Assembly (NCBI RefSeq): GCF_014282275.1
Contig: NZ_VFIA01000025.1
Span: 1-64,000, forward strand
Direction: 5' to 3'
DNA: 64,000 nt
Origin: Spirosoma utsteinense
GTDB taxonomy: Bacteria > Bacteroidota > Bacteroidia > Cytophagales > Spirosomataceae
Shown: positions 8,426 to 16,684 of the stretch, piece by piece
How the letters are laid out: every line of letters starts with the position of its first letter
How positions within the stretch are numbered: position 1 is the stretch's first letter
Program-made: the position numbers and the translations under genes
The notes under the pieces: model-generated
What the model was told of the DNA's origin: nothing
Database searches by the model: none
The model's input: the letters and a program-made list of their open reading frames with translations, nothing else

Positions 8426-9301
8426 ATGAGAATTGCCATTCACGGGCGCAACTTTCCCGAATCGGCCCGGCCCTACATCCAGTCCATGTTCGAAGAGTTG
8501 GCCAAACGGCAGGCCGAAGTCGTTATTTCGGAAGGCTACCGCGACTTTTTGGATAAAGCGGGGGTTGCGCATTATAGCGAAGCTACCTACTCCACGACTG
8601 AAGGGGTTGCCAATGCCGACTTTATCTTTAGTCTGGGGGGGGACGGTACGCTGCTCGATGCGGTTACGCATGTCGGGCCGCGGCTTATTCCAATCATCGG
8701 GATCAATATTGGCCGGCTGGGTTTTCTGGCTACGGTAGCCCCACCGTCCATCCGGCTTATGATCGATGCGCTTTTCACCGGCCAGTTCAGCATCGACGAA
8801 CGGTCACTGGTGAGCGTACGGTCCAATCAGGATATTTTTGGTAACCTGCCCTTTGGTCTCAACGACTTCACGATCACGCGTACACAAACATCGTCGATGA
8901 TCACGGTACATACCTACCTCGACGGTGAATTCTTGAACTCCTACTGGGCCGACGGGGTGATTATCTCGACGCCCTCCGGGTCAACGGGTTACTCGCTCAG
9001 TTGTGGCGGGCCTGTACTGTTGCCCCAGACGAATAACTTCATCATCACGCCCATCAGTCCTCATAATCTCAATGTACGGCCTATGATCGTGATGGATTCG
9101 TGTCAGCTGGCCTTTGAAGTTGAGAGTCGTAGCGGTAATTTTCTGGCGGCCCTCGACTCCCGTTCCTTTACCGTCGAAACATCGGTCCGGATCAGTGTTC
9201 AAAAGGAAACCTTCCCCGCCCGACTGGTCAAACTTAGCGACGATAATTTCCTGAATACGCTCCGCAGCAAGCTCAACTGGGGCTGGGATATCAGAAACTA
9301 G
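8426..9301 (+). CDS. nadK: NAD kinase
   Basis: A 291-residue NAD kinase, which phosphorylates NAD to NADP using ATP or polyphosphate. The diagnostic GGDGT motif is at residues 71-75 (FSLGGDGTLLDAV). The second conserved block, DGVIISTPSGSTGYSLSCGG, forms the nucleotide-binding glycine/serine loop. Length matches the family. The ATG at 8426 fits the expected N-terminus MRIAIHGR. Together with the CBS gene upstream and the barrel genes downstream it probably forms a plus-strand cluster, although a hairpin-rich spacer separates it from the CBS gene. Confidence 0.95.
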   Translation: MRIAIHGRNFPESARPYIQSMFEELAKRQAEVVISEGYRDFLDKAGVAHYSEATYSTTEGVANADFIFSLGGDGTLLDAVTHVGPRLIPIIGINIGRLGFLATVAPPSIRLMIDALFTGQFSIDERSLVSVRSNQDIFGNLPFGLNDFTITRTQTSSMITVHTYLDGEFLNSYWADGVIISTPSGSTGYSLSCGGPVLLPQTNNFIITPISPHNLNVRPMIVMDSCQLAFEVESRSGNFLAALDSRSFTVETSVRISVQKETFPARLVKLSDDNFLNTLRSKLNWGWDIRN

Positions 9302-9414
9302 ACTTTCCTGTTTTGTAATTTTCCGGCCATTTCGCCAATAAAAACAACATTGCGGCCGTTTCGGAAATGGCTGGTTTCCGGGCCGCACAAGGTTGATTCA
9401 CGTCTTACACATCT

Positions 9415-10422
9415 ATGAAAAAATACAAGTCTCTGCTGACCGGCTTAGCCGTGGTCTTGATTCTGACGAACCATGTCACGAAAAGTTCAGCGCAACGACG
9501 GCCCAACACTCGCTTCGCTCCGTATTCATCCGTGTCATTTGGTGCTGGCTCGTCGCACTACTACGGTGATGTGGCCGGATACCGTCGGGCACTCAGAGCC
9601 ACGTATATCATGCCCCGCTGGAACGTAGGCCTGGGCTATACCCGCCAGTTCACTCCGCACTTTGCGGCCAGAGCGACCTTCACCTGGGCACGTATCGCGG
9701 GCGACGATTATACGTTCAACAAGAACAACGTAGAGAAATACATTGCCCAGTATGCCCGAAATCTGCATTTTAGAAACGATTTGAAAGAGTTTGCGCTGAC
9801 AGGTATTTACAATTTTGTAGAAGACGGCCGTAATTCCAACCAGCGGGCCAAGTTCACGCCCTACCTCTTTGGCGGTCTGGCGTTGGTAGCCCACAGTCCC
9901 GAAGCCCGCACGCCGGCACCACCCGATAATGAGCCTTACGAAGCCCGCCGGTGGGTGAAACTTCAGCCGTTGCGTACGGAAGGTCAGGGGCAGCCCGGTC
10001 GTGAGAAGCCTTATTCGCTGGTTACCGTAGCCATTCCTATTGGCTTTGGAGCCCGTTACAGAATCAACGAACTGTTTAACGTTGGTTTAGAAATTGGCTT
10101 CCGGTACACCTTTTCTGACTACCTCGATGATGTCAGCGGTAATGGGTACGGCGACCCGGCACTACTGGAAGGGCTGGCTACTAAGATGGCCGATCGTCGG
10201 TTTCAGGTCATCGCTGCCCGCAAAGCAAATGGTCCGGACCGGTATGCTCCCATAAAACAATTATTTGATAGCGGTACGCCTGACCAGCAACTGGTGGTTC
10301 AGGATGCGTTGACGACTTCGGCTCGTGGTGGGTCTGGTATTACCAGAGACGGGTATATCCTGACCAATCTGTCTATTCAATACGTTATTCCGGGTAAGAT
10401 CAAATGCCCGCCCATCCGGTAA
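9415..10422 (+). CDS. Outer-membrane beta-barrel protein, DUF6089-like
   Basis: A 335-residue exported protein with a signal peptide (MKKYKSLLTGLAVVLILT, cleaved near SSAQ). The sequence SVSFGAGSSHYYGDVAGYRR and later alternating aromatic strands ending in LSIQYVI indicate a small outer-membrane barrel of the DUF6089 / OmpW-like group seen beside nadK in Bacteroidota. It has an insertion of about 60 residues (about 235-300) poor in strand character. The role is unknown; a structural or assembly-related outer-membrane function is an inference. The next gene encodes a paralogue. Confidence 0.82.
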   Translation: MKKYKSLLTGLAVVLILTNHVTKSSAQRRPNTRFAPYSSVSFGAGSSHYYGDVAGYRRALRATYIMPRWNVGLGYTRQFTPHFAARATFTWARIAGDDYTFNKNNVEKYIAQYARNLHFRNDLKEFALTGIYNFVEDGRNSNQRAKFTPYLFGGLALVAHSPEARTPAPPDNEPYEARRWVKLQPLRTEGQGQPGREKPYSLVTVAIPIGFGARYRINELFNVGLEIGFRYTFSDYLDDVSGNGYGDPALLEGLATKMADRRFQVIAARKANGPDRYAPIKQLFDSGTPDQQLVVQDALTTSARGGSGITRDGYILTNLSIQYVIPGKIKCPPIR

Positions 10423-10480
10423 GCTGAAATTGGCAGGCAGGCCCACTGAAATGGTTTCTCGTAGCTTGTTGCCTATCCTT

Positions 10481-11152
10481 ATGAACCATACACGAATCAA
10501 CACTGCCCGGCTACTGATAGCCGGGCTTTTTATAACACTCTCGGCACAGGCACAGAAAATGGAAGTTGGTGGTGGCCTGGGCGGAATGCTTTACAAAGGC
10601 GACGTATCAACGTCGCTGAATCCGCGTTTCTACCGGCCAGCGGCCAATCTGTTCTTTCGGTATAACGCGAGCCGTTCGTTTTCCTTACGGGCCGGGTTAG
10701 GCATTGGTAGTATTGGCGCTGCCGACCGCTTTAGTCGTGATCCGCTCCAGAAGACCCGCGATTACTCGTTCAGGAGTCGCCTGAGTGAAGCGACGATCGA
10801 CCTTCAGTATAATTTCCTTAACTATAAACTGACGCCAAAAGCAAAGAACTGGACACCTTATGTATTTGGCGGGGTTGGCCTCTGTAGTTTCCGCAACCCG
10901 GTCGTACGGGCGCGGGGTATTATTAATTTTCCGCTGGGGGTGGGGGTGAAGTATGAGATCAACCGGCCCTGGAGTGTGGGGCTTGAGTTTGGCACCCGTT
11001 TTACCAAGCATGATTACCTCGATGGTCTGGGCGAACGGACATATGGCATAACAACCAATAAGACAGCTCAGGGTAATCCCGTACTTCGGGACAGTTATAC
11101 CTATACCGCATTGACAGTGAGCTATACATTTTACAAGATCGTCTGTCCGTAG
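10481..11152 (+). CDS. Outer-membrane beta-barrel protein, DUF6089-like paralogue
   Basis: The ATG at 10481 gives 223 residues beginning MNHTRINTARLLIAGLFITL, a signal peptide ending near AQAQ; an earlier in-frame start at 10430 would place 17 unlikely residues before it. The mature part opens EVGGGLGGMLYKGDVSTSLN, parallel to the upstream gene's SVSFGAGSSHYYGDVAG. It also shares PYVFGGV and RPWSVGLEFGTRFTKHDYLD with the neighbour's strands, so the two are tandem paralogues. Predicted 8 to 10 strand barrel of unknown function. The gap to the upstream gene is 58 bases, consistent with one transcript. Confidence 0.8.
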   Translation: MNHTRINTARLLIAGLFITLSAQAQKMEVGGGLGGMLYKGDVSTSLNPRFYRPAANLFFRYNASRSFSLRAGLGIGSIGAADRFSRDPLQKTRDYSFRSRLSEATIDLQYNFLNYKLTPKAKNWTPYVFGGVGLCSFRNPVVRARGIINFPLGVGVKYEINRPWSVGLEFGTRFTKHDYLDGLGERTYGITTNKTAQGNPVLRDSYTYTALTVSYTFYKIVCP

Positions 11153-11205
11153 TGAGCCGGGTGGGTGGACCAAACCGCTATCATTCCGGCTGAATGGCCT
11201 ATTTC

Positions 11206-11236
11206 TTTCCCCATCCCATTACTTTGCGTACTTTTG
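11206..11236 (+). promoter_or_regulatory. Bacteroidota-type promoter for M23 peptidase gene
   Basis: TTTC at 11206-11209, 19 bases, then TACTTTTG at 11229-11236. The -7 box fits TAnnTTTG exactly and the -33 box differs from TTTG by one base. The predicted start is near 11242, giving a leader of about 45 bases to the ATG at 11289. Confidence 0.55.
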
Positions 11237-11288
11237 GCAGCTCAACACGACACCATGCAGATTAGTGAGGATTGATGTAATTTCGTTC

Positions 11289-12080
11289 ATGCGAATAGCA
11301 GGTATTGCAGGCGCTTTGTTGATGGGAGGGCTTAACATAGCCTCGTCGCAGGTCATCACCAGTAATTCAGACGAGCCTACTGTATACGCGTATTGTCAGC
11401 AATTTCAGCGTTTATACACCCAGATCCGTGAGCAGACTGTTGTTCCTGATTCTGCCCGGATGCAGTTCAGCACGATCATGAAGGGGCTACAGTCACGTTT
11501 CCAGAGTGCGGAGAGCTTCCGGGTCGACTCGCTCCAGCGGGACAGCCTGCGCCAGACAAAAGACTACTTCTGGTTCCCGGTACGAGGCTATTCGACCAGC
11601 GCTATTGGGGGTACGCATGGCGAAGGTTATCGCGGAAAAGGCTTCGATTTATTTGATTATACGGTGCGGGGCAGCCACCCGGCTCAGGATATTTTCGTTG
11701 TCGACCGCAACCAGAACAACCTCGACGATCGAACGAGCCAGCCGGTCGATATTCTTTCCATGAGCAGTGGACTTGTCGTGTCTATTGAAACTGGCTGGAA
11801 ACCCGGCTCCGATTACCGGGGCGGCAACTGGGTGTGGGTTTATGACCCAAACCTGCACGGTCTTTTCTATTACGCCCATAACAGCGCGGTTCACGTAGTG
11901 ACGGGGCAATGGGTGCAGGCGGGACAGAAAATCGCAGAAATGGGCCGTACCGGTTTCAATGCGTACAAAACACGTTCCCCCACACATCTGCATCTGATGT
12001 ATCTGCAAATTCAACCCGATGGACTCCCGCAGCCGCTCAACTCCTACCAGTGGCTCATAACCGCCAGAACGTCTAACTGA
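11289..12080 (+). CDS. Exported M23-family peptidase
   Basis: Starting at the ATG at 11289 gives 263 residues with a signal peptide (MRIAGIAGALLMGGLNIASS). The C-terminal half is a LytM/M23 zinc peptidase domain: His130 and Asp134 in GSHPAQD, His197 in YYAHN, and the HLH motif at 233-235. All zinc and catalytic positions are present. M23 enzymes cut peptidoglycan cross-bridges, and this one should act in the periplasm. Residues 30-95 are a helical region unlike classical LytM proteins. A GTG at 11265 is a less likely start because it precedes the signal peptide. A single gene with its own promoter. Confidence 0.88.
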   Translation: MRIAGIAGALLMGGLNIASSQVITSNSDEPTVYAYCQQFQRLYTQIREQTVVPDSARMQFSTIMKGLQSRFQSAESFRVDSLQRDSLRQTKDYFWFPVRGYSTSAIGGTHGEGYRGKGFDLFDYTVRGSHPAQDIFVVDRNQNNLDDRTSQPVDILSMSSGLVVSIETGWKPGSDYRGGNWVWVYDPNLHGLFYYAHNSAVHVVTGQWVQAGQKIAEMGRTGFNAYKTRSPTHLHLMYLQIQPDGLPQPLNSYQWLITARTSN

Positions 12081-12096
12081 GTGATGAGCGATGAAT

Positions 12097-12184
12097 GATG
12101 AGTGGGGAATGATGAACGATGAACGATGAACGATCCTTCGGTCGCATTTATTTATCGTTCATCATTCATCATTCCCCACTCATC
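12097..12184. repeat. Long intergenic hairpin of iterated GATGAACGATGA words
   Basis: Arms of 31 bases (12097-12127 and 12154-12184) are reverse complements with one mismatch; the loop is 26 bases. Each arm is made from the word GATGAATGATGAACGATGA. It sits between the convergent M23 gene and a small membrane-protein gene, so it may terminate transcription although it lacks a U tract. A sister element with the same word is at 24203-24266. Confidence 0.8.
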
Positions 12185-12190
12185 ACTCCC

Positions 12191-12397
12191 CTACGACTCC
12201 CGCACCAGGTTTACGCCCGTGACAAGAAAGATCATGCCGACAATGAAAGGTGCGGCTGCCTCTCCTTTTGAGACGCTAAGCCCTAAAACCGGTTTGCCGT
12301 CCGATAGGAAAGCGACCAGGGCGAATAGTATGACAACGACGCCAAGGATGGTAAGCGATGCGCCAAAGAAGCGCCGAAAATTTGTTTTATTCTCCAT
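12191..12397 (-). CDS. Small two-helix membrane protein
   Basis: A 68-residue protein with two hydrophobic segments, about residues 12-32 (ASLTILGVVVILFALVAFL) and 48-66 (APFIVGMIFLVTGVNLV). The N-terminus is positive. No family is recognised. It starts 8 bases after the stop of the CCA-adding enzyme gene on the same strand, so the two are very probably cotranscribed. Codon use resembles the neighbours, which supports it as a real gene. Confidence 0.75.
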   Translation of the reverse strand: MENKTNFRRFFGASLTILGVVVILFALVAFLSDGKPVLGLSVSKGEAAAPFIVGMIFLVTGVNLVRES

Positions 12398-12405
12398 TGA
12401 TTCAG

Positions 12406-13911
12406 TTAAACAGGTTTTTCATCCTCGACATTGACTGGTCCGGATGTACTTAATTCTGATAATTGTTTTACGACGGTCAACCCGCGTTTCCGACCCTCAT
12501 CGACCAGAAATGGAAAGGCGACATCCAGTTTGTTTGGAATAAGGCCGTCCAGAACAGCTTCTCGGATAAGGGTCTTTATCTCGCCTACGTCCCTGGAAGG
12601 CGGCAAACCAAATACTTCCATGATCAACTCACCCGTAATTACCGGCTGGAAGTTACGCAGTTTGTCGCGTTCTTCGAGATCATGGAGCTTCCGCTCGACC
12701 CGATCGAAGTTGCGCAGGTGTTTTTGTACTTTCTCGTAATTTTTCGAGGTGATGTCGGCCCGGCAAAGAGCCATCAGCCCGTCGAGGTCGTCGCCCGCAT
12801 CGACCAGCAACCGGCGTATAGCCGAGTCGGTAATCTGCTCTTTGGTGAGCGCAATAGGACGAAGGTGTAGCCGCACAAGTTTCTGCACAAAGCGCATGTG
12901 TTCATTCTGCGGCAGCTTCATCGTTCTGAAAATGCCGGGCACCCAGCGTGCTCCCATGTCTTCATGCCCGTGAAACGACCAGCCAACCCGCTGGTCGAAG
13001 CGTTTGGTAGCAGGTTTGGCAATGTCGTGGAGCAAAGCCGCCCAGCGCAGCCAGAGTTCATTCTCGCTCAGGACTGGATTTCTATCGGTACGATTGGCCA
13101 CATTATCCAGAACCTGCAGCGTGTGGTAGAAATTATCTTTATGGCCTTTCCCCTCGATGGTTTCTACACCCCTCAGCGCGATCAGTTCAGGGAAAATTCG
13201 CTCCAGAAGGCCGGCATGGTACAGCAATTTAAATCCGTACGATGGCGTAGGCGAAAGAATAATCTTGTTCAACTCGTCGGTTACGCGCTCCCGCGACACG
13301 ATAGTGATGCGTTCATTCATACGAATGATAGCGTCGAACGTGTCGGGCTCGATATCGAAATTAAGTTGCGAGGCAAAGCGGATGGCCCGCATCATACGCA
13401 ATGGATCATCGGAAAAAGTGATGTCCGGTCCGAGTGGCGTCCGAATGATCTTGCGTTTGATAGCCGTCACGCCATCGAAGGGGTCGAGTAACTCACCGAA
13501 CGTCGCCCGGTCGAGACTGATGCCCATGGCATTGATAGTAAAATCCCGGCGGTTCTGATCATCTTCGAGGGTGCCATCCTCCACAATGGGTTTGCGGGAG
13601 TCTGCCCGGTATGATTCTTTTCGGGCACCCACGAACTCAACTTCCCAGATTTTGCCTTCATGTTCGGCTTTCAGCATGGCCGTACCGAAACTGGGAAATT
13701 CAGAAACATGCGTTCGCAACGTATGCCCGACGGCTCTGGCCAGTGTGATGCCGCTGCCGATACAAACGATATCGATGTCTTTCGACGGGCGGCCCATCAC
13801 CAGATCGCGCACGAACCCGCCAATGACGTAGGCCTGCATACCCAGCTGTTGGGCTTCCTGCGCGATACGGTCAAATAGTGGATTCTTATCTAGGGTATCC
13901 CTGAAATTCAT
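12406..13911 (-). CDS. CCA tRNA nucleotidyltransferase / poly(A) polymerase family with HD domain
   Basis: A 501-residue class II nucleotidyltransferase. The N-terminal motif GGFVRDLVMGRPSKDIDIV contains the catalytic DxD. RRDFTINAMG is the conserved RRD nucleotide-selection block, and RMMRAIRFASQLNF is the RNA-binding neck. A central HD domain (LLHDIAKPATKRF, then HGHEDMGA) follows, giving the phosphohydrolase arrangement. It adds CCA to tRNA 3' ends. In species with split enzymes it could add only part of the triplet; the sequence alone does not settle this. It heads an operon with the small membrane protein downstream. Confidence 0.93.
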   Translation of the reverse strand: MNFRDTLDKNPLFDRIAQEAQQLGMQAYVIGGFVRDLVMGRPSKDIDIVCIGSGITLARAVGHTLRTHVSEFPSFGTAMLKAEHEGKIWEVEFVGARKESYRADSRKPIVEDGTLEDDQNRRDFTINAMGISLDRATFGELLDPFDGVTAIKRKIIRTPLGPDITFSDDPLRMMRAIRFASQLNFDIEPDTFDAIIRMNERITIVSRERVTDELNKIILSPTPSYGFKLLYHAGLLERIFPELIALRGVETIEGKGHKDNFYHTLQVLDNVANRTDRNPVLSENELWLRWAALLHDIAKPATKRFDQRVGWSFHGHEDMGARWVPGIFRTMKLPQNEHMRFVQKLVRLHLRPIALTKEQITDSAIRRLLVDAGDDLDGLMALCRADITSKNYEKVQKHLRNFDRVERKLHDLEERDKLRNFQPVITGELIMEVFGLPPSRDVGEIKTLIREAVLDGLIPNKLDVAFPFLVDEGRKRGLTVVKQLSELSTSGPVNVEDEKPV

Positions 13912-14001
13912 TGTACTGATGGTCGATTTTCGGTAATCAGGCTTCGGTGAGAGGGCTGTTGTCCGGCACAGCCCGGTATGGTTGATAACCTGATTGCCGA
14001 C

Positions 14002-14562
14002 TTATTTTCTGATAAACTTGATGCCTCCATTCACGGCCAGCCACAGAATGCGTGGTCGTTTGGGCGTACTGGGTAATGTGCCAAACCGCTCGGCAAAAGC
14101 CCCCGTAACGGATGGTGGCAGCGACAAGGACTCCAGCGGTAGTGACAGCAGGCCCCGGCTGAAACTACCAATCAACCGCTGTACGTCGTTGCTCAGCGAC
14201 CGCCTTACGGCCAGTTCACCTGCCTCGGCGGGTATTTCTCCCGGCTGTTTCTCATCGGCCCACAGCCGCAGCGATACGTTCTTGCCCTGCTCATAAATGA
14301 CGGTCAGCGGATCTTCGGCAAACTCGGTCAGATCATAGGCTACGTCCGGCATTTTGGCTACATACATACCCAACTGGTCGGTATTCATAATGATTACCGT
14401 TGGATAGAGACCGGCGGGCATAACGGAGCGGAGCGCCAGAAGCGCTTCGACGGCTTTGTCGTTGGCGGGGTCGGCCACTAGGGACCAGCCCGTTTCGTCG
14501 GCAAGGGCAATGAGTTGTCCCTGCCGGAGTTGATAGGCGATATCGCGGGTGTTTGACGTCAT
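14002..14562 (-). CDS. Divergent YrdC/Sua5-fold protein
   Basis: A 186-residue protein aligning by eye with the YrdC fold: GQLIALADETGWSLVADP corresponds to the strand-turn of YrdC that reads G.viayPTEaVfGlgcdP, followed by KAVEALLALR and PTVIIMNTDQL. Canonical YrdC/TsaC enzymes make threonylcarbamoyl-AMP for the t6A modification of tRNA and carry a KxR motif after the helix; here those positions read RSV, and PTD/PTE is replaced by ADE. Activity is therefore doubtful, and a binding or regulatory role is possible. It has its own -7 box 15 bases upstream. Confidence 0.72.
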   Translation of the reverse strand: MTSNTRDIAYQLRQGQLIALADETGWSLVADPANDKAVEALLALRSVMPAGLYPTVIIMNTDQLGMYVAKMPDVAYDLTEFAEDPLTVIYEQGKNVSLRLWADEKQPGEIPAEAGELAVRRSLSNDVQRLIGSFSRGLLSLPLESLSLPPSVTGAFAERFGTLPSTPKRPRILWLAVNGGIKFIRK

Positions 14563-14576
14563 GGCTAATTAACCCG

Positions 14577-14584
14577 CAAAAGTA
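14577..14584 (-). promoter_or_regulatory. -7 promoter box for YrdC-fold gene
   Basis: On the minus strand the sequence reads TACTTTTG followed by CGGG, an exact TAnnTTTG box ending 14 bases before the ATG at 14562. This would give a very short leader. No good -33 TTTG is seen at the usual distance, so support rests on the -7 box alone. Confidence 0.45.
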
Positions 14585-14791
14585 CGGCAAGTTCAGCGAA
14601 AGACCGCTGATACTCGCCAGCGGAGCCCCGGCAAAAGCGGCCCGGTCTCCGGAGTAGTGAATGAGGAAGGCCTGTAATCGACAGAAAAAGGATGGAAGAA
14701 CAGCGCTGTTGAGTAGTGAAGCAGGACTATTTCTCTTTTCAGCCCTGTTCAGTTGCTGTCTGTTCATTAACGTATCAACTCAACTAATCCT

Positions 14792-15508
14792 ATGAGCCTA
14801 CGCCACCTACTTCCAATAACCTTACTTGTCATTGGACTCATTACCGCGTTTCTGCGGGTTCAACCCGGCCTGAACGGAGCCTGGCAATTTGTAGAGCCGT
14901 CTGGTACTACGATTATGTTGACCATCGCCGATGCTTACCTGATGGAAACAGCCTATGAACCTGACCGGTTTCATAGCAGCCGGGGTGGTAAATACCAGCA
15001 GACCGATAAAGGCTTTACGGTATTGGTCGAGTTCGATACGAAAGATAGTAACCGAGTGGGGCAGCTTGAAACGTATCAGGTTACCTGGCGTGATGGCCGG
15101 CTCGTTGTAACCAGTCCTTCGGGGAGCCAGACCTATGACCGGGTTAACGAACCGTCAACATCAAGCCCGCTGACCGGGTTGTGGCGTATTACGGGCCGAG
15201 CCAACGAAGCCGGTCAGCTAACGACAATGCAGCGTGGTGCCCGCAAGACCCTTAAATTGCTGACGGGTAGCCGGTTTCAATGGGTAGCGATCAATCCGGA
15301 AACAAAGCAGTTTTCTGGAACAGGGGGCGGTACCTATGCGCTGAAAGAAGGTAAGTACACGGAAACGATTGATTTCTTTTCGCGAGACAATAGCCGCGTG
15401 GGTCGTTCGCTTACGTTTGAGGCAAGCGTTAGCCCCAATGAGTGGCGTCATAGCGGTCGAAGTTCGACAGGGGGGCGGGTCGATGAAGTATGGAGTCGCG
15501 AAAAATAA
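14792..15508 (+). CDS. Exported or membrane-anchored protein with two lipocalin-like repeats
   Basis: A 238-residue protein with an N-terminal hydrophobic segment (HLLPITLLVIGLITAFLRV) serving as signal peptide or anchor. The rest is an internal duplication: residues about 28-115 (GAWQFVEPSG ... VEFDTKDSNRVGQ) and about 128-235 (GLWRITGRAN ... IDFFSRDNSRVGR). Each repeat begins with G.W and ends with an F..D(S/N)SRVG block followed by strands. The pattern resembles lipocalin-like DUF families of Bacteroidota, suggesting a small-ligand-binding periplasmic protein; the ligand is unknown. A single gene. Confidence 0.75.
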   Translation: MSLRHLLPITLLVIGLITAFLRVQPGLNGAWQFVEPSGTTIMLTIADAYLMETAYEPDRFHSSRGGKYQQTDKGFTVLVEFDTKDSNRVGQLETYQVTWRDGRLVVTSPSGSQTYDRVNEPSTSSPLTGLWRITGRANEAGQLTTMQRGARKTLKLLTGSRFQWVAINPETKQFSGTGGGTYALKEGKYTETIDFFSRDNSRVGRSLTFEASVSPNEWRHSGRSSTGGRVDEVWSREK

Positions 15509-15566
15509 GGGATTTTGGGGAGAGCAGGTGTAATGACTACTTTGCACCTGATTTATCACCAACGTC

Positions 15567-16679
15567 ATGAACCCCGAGCCAACCCGCCCCCACTACCACC
15601 AATTCTCCCATTCGTTATTATCGTTGGCCATTCTGACTGTGGCTATCTACCTGGGCCAGGATATCCTGGTGCCACTTGCTATGGCAGGACTGATTGCGGT
15701 GTTGCTACGGCCGGTTGAAGAGCGGCTTATTCGCCTGGGTCTGCACAAAGTATTTGCCATTAGTATCGCACTGCTGCTGGCTATTGTTGTGGTAGCCGGA
15801 CTGGGCGTGATCCTTTCCATGCAACTGGCTGATTTTTCGGACGATCTGCCCAAACTCCGCCAGAATATCAATGATCTGGTCGACGATGCCCGGCAGTGGG
15901 TTCGGCGTGAGTACAATGTCAGCTACCGCCAGCAGGAGAAATACCTCCAGAAAGCCCAGACCCAAACGCTCGACAGTTTGCAGAGTGCCAGTACGCTGGG
16001 TGTTATCACAGGGCCGCTGGGCACCCTGACCCTGGTACCGATCTATGTCTTCCTGCTTCTCTATTACCGCTCTATGTTGCTACACTTTGTTGTCGTGCTG
16101 TTTTCTGAAAAACATACTGAGCGTGTACGGGAAGTACTGGGGGAGGTAAAAATCGTTATCCAGAGCTATGTGGTGGGCCTGCTGATCGAAACAGCCTGCG
16201 TAGCTGCGCTCAACTCGGCAGGGCTTTTAATTCTGGGTGTTCAGTATGCGGTTCTGCTCGGAATCATTGCAGCCATCCTGAATCTGATTCCCTACATCGG
16301 CGGACTGGTAGCTACCGTGCTGACGGTGCTTGTCACGTTTGGTAACCAGCCCGATATGTCGATCATGTTTGGTGTACTGGGCGTCTTTCTGTTTGTTCAG
16401 TTTATCGATAATAACTTACTGGTTCCTCTCATCGTTGGTTCCAAAGTTCGGGTAAACGCGCTGGTTTCCATTGTAGGTGTGCTCGTTGGCGGGGCGCTGG
16501 CGGGCGTCTCGGGCATGTTTTTGTCTATTCCCGCCATTGCCATCATGAAAGTGATCTTCGATCGGGTCGACAGTCTCCGGCCGTGGGGAGTGCTGCTGGG
16601 CGACCAGACGCCGGAACAGGCTGGTAGTAACCTCTTCCGGCTGAAACGCCGGCGAAAAGCAAAGGTTATTGAAAGTTGA
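15567..16679 (+). CDS. AI-2E family transporter (PerM-like)
   Basis: A 370-residue polytopic membrane protein. Two N-terminal helix groups (LLSLAILTVAIYLGQDILVP; AISIALLLAIVVVAGLGVIL) precede a soluble helical segment (about 95-145), then a C-terminal set of helices. The family signature is seen in GIIAAILNLIPYIGGLVATV and FIDNNLLVPLIVGSKV. Members export small molecules such as AI-2 or act as sodium/proton antiporters; which applies here is unknown. It ends 5 bases before the stop of the convergent nitrilase gene, with no terminator between. Confidence 0.92.
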   Translation: MNPEPTRPHYHQFSHSLLSLAILTVAIYLGQDILVPLAMAGLIAVLLRPVEERLIRLGLHKVFAISIALLLAIVVVAGLGVILSMQLADFSDDLPKLRQNINDLVDDARQWVRREYNVSYRQQEKYLQKAQTQTLDSLQSASTLGVITGPLGTLTLVPIYVFLLLYYRSMLLHFVVVLFSEKHTERVREVLGEVKIVIQSYVVGLLIETACVAALNSAGLLILGVQYAVLLGIIAAILNLIPYIGGLVATVLTVLVTFGNQPDMSIMFGVLGVFLFVQFIDNNLLVPLIVGSKVRVNALVSIVGVLVGGALAGVSGMFLSIPAIAIMKVIFDRVDSLRPWGVLLGDQTPEQAGSNLFRLKRRRKAKVIES

Positions 16680-16684
16680 CCCGA

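Noticed and set aside
12431..13831. Several plus-strand frames across the CCA-adding enzyme gene
   Set aside because: The minus-strand gene shows all family motifs; the plus-strand frames are by-products of its codon bias.
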